DNA of 15,873 nt from JBBDJB01 sp040880125 (GTDB lineage: Bacteria > Planctomycetota > Planctomycetia > Pirellulales > JBBDJB01): the NCBI GenBank assembly GCA_040880125.1, contig JBBDJB010000047.1, positions 1-15,873 on the forward strand, given 5' to 3'. The notes beneath the pieces were generated by a model. It saw only the letters and a list, made by a program, of their open reading frames with translations. It did no database searches and was not told where the DNA came from. Both the position numbers and the translations under genes were made by a program. Of the stretch, positions 1 to 5,879 are shown in pieces (positions within the stretch are counted from its first letter, which is position 1; each line of letters opens with the position of its first letter).

Positions 1-52
1 CTTTGCATTTTACCTTGCCTGTCATAGCGCAAATCCCGTGCCGAACAGGATT

Positions 53-71
53 GGGGCAAGCCAGCAGTGCC
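53..71 (-). repeat. Half copy of the 29-bp hairpin repeat
   Basis: The stretch matches the right half of the repeat at 251-290 (GGGGCAAGCCAGCAGTG followed by C). The opposite arm is missing, so this is a decayed or partial copy. Confidence 0.5.
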
Positions 72-250
72 TAAACGATCGATCACGACTAACCTTCGTG
101 CCAATAGTCGATGATGAGTCAGAAGAGGGAATCCGGCCGTTCTGGAGATCGATCCCCCCTGTGCGCGAGGCTGCAACAAGTATCCACTTGCGACCGCCCC
201 CAAAAGGACACATTGCCGGTAAGCGAAGCCTTTAAAGCTATGTGCCGTAG

Positions 251-290
251 GCACTGCTGGGCAAGCCGGGGCAAGCCAGCAGTGGCACCC
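251..290 (-). repeat. Hairpin repeat (GTGCCAC family), extended copy
   Basis: On the minus strand it starts GGGTGCCACTGCTGG and closes with CCAGCAGTGC, the same layout as the copies at 9041, 9231, 9332 and 12419. The loop is longer here because an internal CAAGCCGGGG-type segment is partly duplicated. The stem uses CACTGCTGG/CCAGCAGTG where other copies use CACGGCTGG/CCAGCCGTG, so both arms have changed together. Confidence 0.7.
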
Positions 291-358
291 GTGAAAGCCC
301 CTCCTCTCAGCCGTCTGAGAACGGCGAGGCGGCGTTGATGAGCGAGTTTCGCCTTTTA

Positions 359-389
359 TTGGATTCTCGGTGTGCGGCGGTGTTATAAT
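359..389 (+). promoter_or_regulatory. Probable sigma70-type promoter
   Basis: A perfect TATAAT lies at 384-389, with a weak TTGGAT at 359-364 (19-nt spacer). It points at the oxidoreductase gene starting at 598 and implies a 5' untranslated leader of roughly 200 nt. The -10 match is clear; the -35 match is poor. Confidence 0.45.
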
Positions 390-583
390 CCGCCCCGGTG
401 CGGCACCGCGCATCTCTCGCCGAGGCGCGCCGCCGCAATCCCTCCGCTCTCATAGAGTCGTTCAAACCGAGGTATCGAATCGGCGTCGCTGCCACTCTGC
501 CGGCAGTGCCGCCTGCACGGACGGGTCTTCCCACCGTGGCGCCCGAACAGGGCCGCTGGCAACGCCCCCGCTCTCCCGAAATC

Positions 584-590
584 GAGGTGA
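584..590 (+). promoter_or_regulatory. Ribosome binding site that fixes the start at 598
   Basis: GAGGTGA sits 7 nt before ATG at 598. The frame is open upstream as far as 370, but that extension would run through the promoter and lacks a signal sequence. The Shine-Dalgarno match and the twin-arginine signal right after 598 decide the start. Confidence 0.7.
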
Positions 591-597
591 CCAGATC

Positions 598-2046
598 ATG
601 ACGAAGCAAACACGCCGCACGTTTCTGAAGCACACCGCCGCCGCGAGTGCCGCGTTCTCCACCTTTACAATCGCGGGCACCAAGTCATCGGGCCGGGTGA
701 TCGGCGCCAACGACACGATTCGCATCGGCGTGGCGGGCATTAACAACCGCGGCAACTCGCACATCAATGCCTTCACGGGCCAGGACAAGGTCGAGGTCAC
801 CTACCTGATCGATCCGGATAGCCGCCTGTTCGACTCCCGCAGTAAAGACGTGGCCGAGCGCGGCGGCAAGGCTCCCAAGTGCGTGCAGGATATTCGCGAG
901 GCCCTGGAAGACCCGAACCTGGACGCCGTCTCCGTGGCGACCTGCAATCACTGGCATTCGCTCATCACCATCTGGGCCTGTCAGGCGGGCAAGGATGTCT
1001 ACGTCGAGAAGCCGCTCAGCCACAACGTCTACGAAGGGCGAGTCTGCGTCGAAGCGGCTCGGAAGCACAACCGCATCGTGCAGCACGGCACGCAAAACCG
1101 ATCCAGCCAAGGTCGGGCCCGCGAAATCGCCGCCGTGCAGTCCGGCAAGTACGGCAAGCTGCTGGTCTCCAAAGGCTATTGCGCCAAGCCGCGGTGGAGC
1201 ATCGGCCGTGAACCGGTGACCAGTCCGCCGGCGGGGTTGGACTTCGACCTGTGGCTCGGTCCCGCCCCGAAGCAAGACTACCACGGCAACCTCGTCCATT
1301 ACGATTGGCACTGGTTCTGGGACACCGGCAACGGTGACGTCGGCAACCAGGGCGTTCACCAGATGGACATCGCCCGCTGGGCCATCAAGGACGCCACGCA
1401 CCCGAAGAGCGTCTGGAGCCTGGGTGGACGCTTTGGCTACGAGGACCAGGGCGAAACGCCCAACACGCTGCTGTCGGTCTTCGACTACGGCGACACGACG
1501 CTGCTGTTCGAAACCCGCGGCCTGGTCGGCAAGAACGACGACTTCCCCTCGAAGATCACCAACGAGTTCTACATGGAAGAGGGCATGATCGCCGACGGGC
1601 GGTTCCACCCCTACCAGGGCGGCGATGCCGAGCGGGTCAGCGGCGGCACGCCGGACGAGATCACCGTAAGCGATCCGTTCGAGAACTTCATCTATGCCAT
1701 GCGGACGCGGCGGGTGGAGGATCTGAACGCCGACGTGGAGAAGGGCCACTATTCCTCGGCCCTGTGTCACCTCGGCAACATCTCCTATCGCCTGGGCGAG
1801 TCGGTGCCGTTCAACAAGCAGGCCAAGTCGCTGGGCGATAACAAGCAGGTCGTCGAGAGCTACGAGAAGATTCAAGACAATCTGCGCGCCGCGGGCGTGA
1901 ATCTTCAGGAGACCAACTACGCGCTCGGACGCACGCTCCAGTTCGACCCCCAGAGCGAGCGCTTCGTGGGCGACGACGAGGCCAACCAACTGCTGACGCG
2001 CGACTATCGCCCGCCGTTCGTGGTGCCTTCGCCCAGCGAGGTCTGA
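598..2046 (+). CDS. Gfo/Idh/MocA family oxidoreductase with Tat signal
   Basis: The 482-residue protein belongs to the NAD(P)-dependent Gfo/Idh/MocA sugar oxidoreductase family. Residues 6-11 (RRTFLK) and the hydrophobic stretch after them form a twin-arginine signal, so export with a prebound cofactor is likely. The Rossmann fold begins at about residue 41 (IRIGVAGINNRG). The family EKP motif with the catalytic-type lysine is at 137-139, NHWH is at 118-121, and GNQGVHQMD at 249-257 carries the histidine expected near the active site. Length fits the exported planctomycete branch (about 430-490 residues). A sugar isomerase-like gene and a ThuA-like gene follow on the same strand, which suggests oxidation of a sugar or glycoside to a keto derivative. 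The substrate cannot be read from the sequence. Confidence 0.92.
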   Translation: MTKQTRRTFLKHTAAASAAFSTFTIAGTKSSGRVIGANDTIRIGVAGINNRGNSHINAFTGQDKVEVTYLIDPDSRLFDSRSKDVAERGGKAPKCVQDIREALEDPNLDAVSVATCNHWHSLITIWACQAGKDVYVEKPLSHNVYEGRVCVEAARKHNRIVQHGTQNRSSQGRAREIAAVQSGKYGKLLVSKGYCAKPRWSIGREPVTSPPAGLDFDLWLGPAPKQDYHGNLVHYDWHWFWDTGNGDVGNQGVHQMDIARWAIKDATHPKSVWSLGGRFGYEDQGETPNTLLSVFDYGDTTLLFETRGLVGKNDDFPSKITNEFYMEEGMIADGRFHPYQGGDAERVSGGTPDEITVSDPFENFIYAMRTRRVEDLNADVEKGHYSSALCHLGNISYRLGESVPFNKQAKSLGDNKQVVESYEKIQDNLRAAGVNLQETNYALGRTLQFDPQSERFVGDDEANQLLTRDYRPPFVVPSPSEV

Positions 2047-2056
2047 CGGTGACCCG

Positions 2057-2143
2057 CTTACGAGTCCAACTACCCCCTCTCCCCAGCCCTCTCCCCGAGG
2101 GGAGAGGGCGTAAGCGCGGTGGCACAGACATTTCTGTCTGTGC
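2057..2143 (+). repeat. Compound repeat: lead-in, CT-rich palindrome and 25-bp element
   Basis: Three modules sit in the 107-nt gap between two genes. The lead-in ACGAGTCCAACTAC (about 2059-2072) is also seen at 14006-14032. The CT-rich palindrome at 2071-2108 is identical over 38 nt to 12527-12564 and contains the perfect stem CCCTCTCCCC-GA-GGGGAGAGGG (2087-2108). The 25-bp element at 2119-2143 (GTGGCACAGACA, then TGTCTGTGC) recurs at 12332 and 15715. The frame stays open through the repeats, which can mislead start prediction for the next gene. Confidence 0.85.
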
Positions 2144-2153
2144 GTCCGCCCCA

Positions 2154-3044
2154 ATGGACCGCCGCGCGTTTATCGCCGCCGCATCCGGCGCGGCCGTTTG
2201 CGCGGCCAGCGGCCTCGCGCTTCCCGAGTTGGCCATCGCTCGGCAGTCGCCCGAGCAGTCTGATCGGACGATGCGGTTCGGTTTGGTGACGTACTTGTGG
2301 GGCCACGATTGGGACCTGCCGACGCTGCTGGCCAACTGCCAGCGAGCCGGCGTGCCGGGCGTGGAATTGCGCACCACGCACGCGCACGGCGTGGAGCCGT
2401 CGCTCAGTGCGGCGCAGCGGCGCGATGTCCGCAGCCGCTTCGCGGCGAGCCCCGTTACGTGTGTGGGCCTGGGGAGTAACGAGCGCTTCGATCATCCCGA
2501 TCCGGCCGAGCTGGCCAAGGCCATCGAGCGGGTGAAGGAGTTTGTGCGGTTGAGCCACGATATCGGCGCAAGCGGCGTGAAGGTCAAGCCGAACGATCTT
2601 CCGCCCGACGTGCCACGCGAGAAGACGATCGAGCAGATCGGCCGCGCGCTCAACGAGGTGGGCCGCTTCGCCGCCGAGCACGATCAGCAGATCCGCCTGG
2701 AGGTACACGGGCAGTGTGCGGAGCTGCCCATCATGCGGCAGATCATGGACGTGGCCGATCATCCTCGCGTGGCGGTGTGCTGGAACAGCAACCCTCAGGA
2801 CCTGGCGGGCAGCGGCCTGCGGTACAACTTCAACCTGGTGAAGGACCGCTTCGGCGACACGTGCCACGTCCACGCGCTGGACGATGGGGCTTACCCCTAC
2901 GACCAACTGCTGCGGCTGCTTGCTCGGATGAACTATCGCGGCTGGGTGCTGCTGGAAGCATCGGGCGAACCGGAAGATCGTGTCGCGGCGCTGGCCCGGC
3001 AGCGAATGCTGTTCGACCGGATGCTGCTGGCGGCGCGGCGGTAA
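2154..3044 (+). CDS. Exported sugar phosphate isomerase/epimerase-like TIM-barrel protein
   Basis: The 296-residue protein resembles the xylose-isomerase-like TIM barrel family (AP endonuclease 2 fold), as in IolE and related epimerases. Residues 1-29 (MDRRAFIAAASGAAV onward) form a Tat-like signal. Candidate metal ligands lie at the usual strand ends: Glu71 (VELRTTHAHG), Glu183 (RLEVHG), His240 with Asp243 (HVHALDD) and Glu268 (LLEAS). The frame is open back to 2049, but that part only translates repeat DNA, so ATG 2154 in front of the signal is preferred. The gene lies 107 nt after the oxidoreductase and probably shares its pathway, perhaps epimerising or isomerising a keto-sugar. The exact reaction is unknown. 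Confidence 0.88.
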   Translation: MDRRAFIAAASGAAVCAASGLALPELAIARQSPEQSDRTMRFGLVTYLWGHDWDLPTLLANCQRAGVPGVELRTTHAHGVEPSLSAAQRRDVRSRFAASPVTCVGLGSNERFDHPDPAELAKAIERVKEFVRLSHDIGASGVKVKPNDLPPDVPREKTIEQIGRALNEVGRFAAEHDQQIRLEVHGQCAELPIMRQIMDVADHPRVAVCWNSNPQDLAGSGLRYNFNLVKDRFGDTCHVHALDDGAYPYDQLLRLLARMNYRGWVLLEASGEPEDRVAALARQRMLFDRMLLAARR

Positions 3045-3193
3045 GGCGACGCCGCGAACGTTTTGCGCCGGCATTCCCTGCGACTTGGCCCGCAAGTTGC
3101 GGTCCTCTATAACGTGGACAACGTGGACCTTCGGGCCGCCGTCGACCTCGTGTCGACCGGCCGCAACTTCAATCGAGCTTCAGCATAACAGCC

Positions 3194-3982
3194 ATGTCGA
3201 CCAACGGTCCCCTTCGCGTTACGGTGTGGAACGAGTTCATTCACGAGCGATCGCTGGAGAGCGTGCGCCGCATCTATCCAGATGGCATGCACGCGGTGAT
3301 CGCCGCCGGGTTGGCCGAGCAGTTGGGCGACTCCGTCCAGATCCGCACGGCCACGCTCGACGAGCCTGAGCATGGACTGACCGAGCCTGTGCTGGCCGAG
3401 ACGGACGTTCTCACTTGGTGGGGACATGCCGCCCACGACCAGGTGAGCGACGAGGTCGTGCGGCGGGTGCAGCAGCGGGTGCTGGAGGGAATGGGGCTAG
3501 TGGTGCTCCACTCCGGCCACTTGTCCAAGATCTTTCGCACGCTGATGGGCACAAGCTGTATGCTCCGCTGGCGCGAGGCCGGCGAACGCGAGAGGCTATG
3601 GATCGTCGATCCTTCGCACCCGATCGTCGAGGGCTTTGACGACGAGTACTTCGAGCTGCCACACACGGAGATGTACGGGGAGCTATTCGACATTCCGGCC
3701 CCGGACGAGCTGATCTTGATCAGTTGGTTCGAGGGGGGCGAAGTTTTTCGCTCAGGCTGCACGTTCCGCCGGGGGAAGGGAAAGATCTTCTACTTCCGAC
3801 CGGGCCATGAGACGTATCCGATCTACTATGATCAGAACGTGCGGCGGGTGATCGCCCAGGGTGTGCGCTGGGCCGCTATGACCGGCGCCCGTTACCACGG
3901 CGAGGGGCGACAAATCACCGAGCCGCTCAATCCAATCGCCGATCCGCAGACGTCTGCGGAGGATACGCATGGAGGGGATTAG
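3194..3982 (+). CDS. ThuA-like (trehalose utilization) domain protein
   Basis: The 262-residue protein matches the ThuA family, which has a glutamine-amidotransferase-like fold. Visible family motifs are VTVWNEFIHE (residues 9-18), TWWGHAAHDQV (74-84), HSGHLSKIF (106-114), HTEMYGE (157-163) and RPGHETYP (202-209). There is no signal peptide, so it should act in the cytoplasm. No strong Shine-Dalgarno is seen before ATG 3194, but the following residues match the usual family N-terminus. ThuA works with the Gfo/Idh/MocA enzyme ThuB on 3-keto sugars in rhizobia, so the neighbouring oxidoreductase (598-2046) fits a keto-glycoside route. That link is inferred from family and position. Confidence 0.9.
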   Translation: MSTNGPLRVTVWNEFIHERSLESVRRIYPDGMHAVIAAGLAEQLGDSVQIRTATLDEPEHGLTEPVLAETDVLTWWGHAAHDQVSDEVVRRVQQRVLEGMGLVVLHSGHLSKIFRTLMGTSCMLRWREAGERERLWIVDPSHPIVEGFDDEYFELPHTEMYGELFDIPAPDELILISWFEGGEVFRSGCTFRRGKGKIFYFRPGHETYPIYYDQNVRRVIAQGVRWAAMTGARYHGEGRQITEPLNPIADPQTSAEDTHGGD

Positions 3983-4018
3983 ACTTCGATCCGGAGCGCT
4001 CTATTGCTGATCTCGACC

Positions 4019-4225
4019 ATGAACGTCAAGTACTTCAAAGATACTGATACGGCCTTGCTGGAATTCTCATCTCGTCCCGTCGACCAGACTCGGGAGATTA
4101 GTGAGAGCGTCTACGTCGACTTGGATAAAGACGGAAACCTCGTCAGCATGACCATCGAACACGCGCAGCGAAACGCCAACTTGCCTAGTGTCGTTGTCGA
4201 GCAGTTTGAGCAGAGCACGACGTGA
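4019..4225 (+). CDS. DUF2283 family small protein
   Basis: This 68-residue protein begins MNVKYFKDTDTALLEF and continues with ISESVYVDLDKDGNLVSMTI, the short beta-rich pattern of DUF2283. ATG 4019 is preferred over the in-frame TTG at 4004 because the family starts at this point. Function is unknown. DUF2283 genes sometimes lie next to toxin-like partners, but none is visible here: the gene is 36 nt downstream of the ThuA-like gene and convergent with the membrane protein gene that ends at 4286. Confidence 0.8.
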   Translation: MNVKYFKDTDTALLEFSSRPVDQTREISESVYVDLDKDGNLVSMTIEHAQRNANLPSVVVEQFEQSTT

Positions 4226-4285
4226 CTCAGCGCGGCATGTAGAGACAAAGCAACAGATCTCGCCCCGTTCACGGGGGCGAATCCT

Positions 4286-4645
4286 TCAGCTCGTGCGGAT
4301 GCTCTCGGCCGTGATGCGGCGCATTTCGGCCTCCCGGAATCGGATGCGTACCACCGGAATCAGGCTTCCCATCACGAGGGTGAAGATCGCGCCGGAAAGC
4401 AGCATCGGATACCAGATGCCGTACGGCTGACCTGCAAGCAGGGCATACACGCCGACGGCCAGCATCGCGATGCCGATGGCAATGAAGGCGCCCGTGCAGG
4501 TCATCAGCACGCGGCGGCACTTGCCACGGGGCGCGAGTATGCCGATGGCGGCCCCCAGCAAGCCGCCCAGTGTTCCTCCGCCGCCACCCACGATCGCGCC
4601 GAACCAGGCGCCGAAGGTGCCCGGTTCGAACCAGGGTTCTGCCAT
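4286..4645 (-). CDS. Small three-helix membrane protein, unknown function
   Basis: The 119-residue protein has three hydrophobic segments at about residues 10-37 (very glycine-rich), 46-71 and 77-98, and a charged C-terminal tail (RIRFREAEMRRI). I recognise no named family. ATG 4645 lies 2 nt after the stop of the upstream DUF2089-type gene and is preceded by AAAGGAG, a clear ribosome binding site. The two genes are therefore translated from one message. A much longer frame is open upstream to 5323, but it runs over the regulator in another frame and is a shadow. A small membrane protein paired with a DNA-binding protein suggests a regulatory or stress-related unit, which is inference. Confidence 0.8.
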   Translation of the reverse strand: MAEPWFEPGTFGAWFGAIVGGGGGTLGGLLGAAIGILAPRGKCRRVLMTCTGAFIAIGIAMLAVGVYALLAGQPYGIWYPMLLSGAIFTLVMGSLIPVVRIRFREAEMRRITAESIRTS

Positions 4646-4647
4646 CG

Positions 4648-5001
4648 TTATGGCTCCTTTCCTTCCGACTGTTTTGAGGCTAGCTCGCGGTGCGTGGCGA
4701 GGACCTGTTGGGCCGCCGCCGAGACGAGCTGTTGACTTTCCACCAGGCTGGCCAGCAGCTCCGCCATCGGATCGACGGGGCGATTCTCGATAAAGCGGCG
4801 GACACGGTCGATGAGCCGATCGAGCCGCGCCCGGATCGTCGGGTAGCTCACGCCGTAGTGCCGGGCGACGTCCTTCAGCGAACCGGAGCCCAACACCAAC
4901 TGCAGCACCAGCTCTTGCTCCTCCGCTGTCAACTGCTTCAGCGGGTGGCGCCGCGCGGAGTGCGTTTCTGGGGAGGCAGCATTTTCCGAGACACGGCTCA
5001 T
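4648..5001 (-). CDS. DUF2089-type helix-turn-helix protein
   Basis: The 117-residue protein contains LTAEEQELVLQLVLGSGSLK, then DVARHYGVSYPTIRARLD at about residues 24-63. This is the C-terminal helix-turn-helix of the DUF2089 family and resembles sigma70 region 4. The zinc-ribbon N-terminus of longer DUF2089 proteins is absent: the first 20 residues look disordered and hold no cysteines. The C-terminal part (residues 75-117) is helical and polar. It probably binds DNA and may control its own operon, in which the membrane protein gene follows 2 nt downstream. Regulator function comes from the family; the target is unknown. Confidence 0.8.
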   Translation of the reverse strand: MSRVSENAASPETHSARRHPLKQLTAEEQELVLQLVLGSGSLKDVARHYGVSYPTIRARLDRLIDRVRRFIENRPVDPMAELLASLVESQQLVSAAAQQVLATHRELASKQSEGKEP

Positions 5002-5109
5002 GGATTCGCTTCCGCTGGTCCTGTGTAAGGTCGTCCGGGCGCTGCGGCTCTGCAGCGCTTGGCGCGGTCGAATCGCGGTGGTTCGACAGCTCGCGAGCCC
5101 ACGACGCGA

Positions 5110-5137
5110 ATTTTAACAATCGTAAAGACGATCGCAA
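5110..5137 (-). promoter_or_regulatory. Probable sigma70-type promoter for the DUF2089/membrane-protein operon
   Basis: Read on the minus strand: TTGCGA (complement of 5132-5137), a 16-nt spacer, then TAAAAT (complement of 5110-5115). Transcription would begin near 5103, giving a leader of about 100 nt before ATG 5001. The spacer contains CGTCTTTACG, a short dyad that could be an operator. Confidence 0.45.
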
Positions 5138-5316
5138 CAAAGTTGAACATCGGCTTGTCGCGTCCGTTAGGGGCGTTTCAGAGCGCTGATGTCCACCGAT
5201 TGGTGTCCCAGGCTGAGATTGAGCGCGCCCAATCCCGGGACGGCGGCAGCGTTGGACTCGCCGCTTCCGGTCGAAGAAGGCCCCTGAAGACGGTCTGTTT
5301 CGGGTGGGGTGAGGCT

Positions 5317-5334
5317 TTGGCACACCGCTTGCAT
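5317..5334 (+). promoter_or_regulatory. Sigma54 (-24/-12) promoter
   Basis: TTGGCACACCGCTTGCAT matches the RpoN consensus (TGGCAC, 5 nt, TTGCA) with the required GG and GC pairs exactly 10 nt apart (GG 5319-5320, GC 5331-5332). Transcription should begin near 5346 on the plus strand. The first recognised downstream gene starts at 5880, so the transcript has a leader of over 500 nt or is a separate small RNA ending near the hairpin at 5548-5599. Confidence 0.65.
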
Positions 5335-5547
5335 CCTATCCGTCCCGTTCCTCAACTAGGCGGGTCACACGGGCCGGAACCTCGTGTGGGGCCGGAGCAG
5401 AGAAGAGGCGCGTTTTGCGGGCCGGTTGGTGAAGAGGCAAGTCCAACGTTTCGGACGGAAGGATTTATGAGATAAGATCTTATGGCAAAGCGCTGACGCC
5501 TAGCCGCACTTTGTTTTTTAGGGTCTTGCGACACACCATTCCGCCCG

Positions 5548-5599
5548 GCAACAGGCGACGCGGAGGCTGACTTCCAGCGGCCTCCAAGTCGCCTGTTGC
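5548..5599 (+). terminator. Strong hairpin: possible terminator or leader RNA structure
   Basis: A perfect 12-bp outer stem, GCAACAGGCGAC (5548-5559) with GTCGCCTGTTGC (5588-5599), is followed by a 2-by-2 internal mismatch and a 6-bp inner stem GGAGGC/GCCTCC (5562-5567, 5580-5585) around a 12-nt loop. Downstream is CATTTTAGG, only a weak T-run, so Rho-independent termination is uncertain. It lies between the sigma54 promoter and the DUF1549 gene. Confidence 0.6.
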
Positions 5600-5879
5600 A
5601 TTTTAGGTGTTGCGTTTTCGAACAAGTGTTGCAAAATCATACACCCGGCGGCTGGCCGGTCGCTCCACCGGACCGTTCGGTCCGACGCATTTTTCTAGAT
5701 TTCTGAGAGTGCCATGCCACAATGGGCGATGGCGCGGTTCGCTGTTCTGGACGGCACGCTGTTTCGACGTGCGCTCGGCTGGCTTCGCGTCTACAGATCA
5801 CAGCCGCCCGAGTGGGGCCGCGAACGCGAAAACTCTCCCGGCTTGCTTGGGGTGTTCGCTCGGGCGGATCGAGTTACCC

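Larger units (their letters stand above)
1..383. other. Intergenic region without a convincing gene
   Basis: Short open frames exist on both strands, but none has a recognisable protein, a good ribosome binding site or a domain. The region holds a half copy (53-71) and a full copy (251-290) of the hairpin repeat found elsewhere in the window. A short stem (GCCGT/ACGGC, about 310-325) lies upstream of the promoter. Any upstream gene ends outside the window. Confidence 0.6.
5002..5879. other. Long regulatory intergenic region
   Basis: No gene in this 878-nt stretch is convincing. It separates the divergent DUF2089 and DUF1549 genes. It contains the minus-strand promoter at 5110-5137, a plus-strand sigma54 promoter at 5317-5334, a 12-nt perfect palindrome ATAAGATCTTAT at 5472-5483 and a long hairpin at 5548-5599. 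The frame of the DUF1549 gene is open back to 5607, but the translated part looks non-coding. Confidence 0.55.

Noticed and set aside
1307..1325. A second sigma54-like motif (TTGGCACTGGTTCTGG) inside the oxidoreductase gene
   Set aside because: It lacks the TTGC element at the -12 position and lies within a conserved coding motif.
685..2154. A 489-residue open frame on the minus strand opposite the oxidoreductase gene
   Set aside because: It is a shadow of the GC-rich coding strand. The plus-strand frame has clear family motifs, and the minus-strand product has none.
2070..3095. A 341-residue minus-strand frame opposite the isomerase-like gene
   Set aside because: No domain is recognisable, its start lies beyond the gene end, and its C-terminal end translates repeat DNA.
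4286..5323. A 345-residue minus-strand frame including the small membrane protein
   Set aside because: Its upstream part overlaps the DUF2089-type gene in another frame and crosses that operon's promoter. The internal ATG at 4645 has a good ribosome binding site.
5472..5483. The 12-nt palindrome ATAAGATCTTAT as an operator
   Set aside because: It is perfect but short and single-copy, with no placement relative to a mapped promoter that supports a role.
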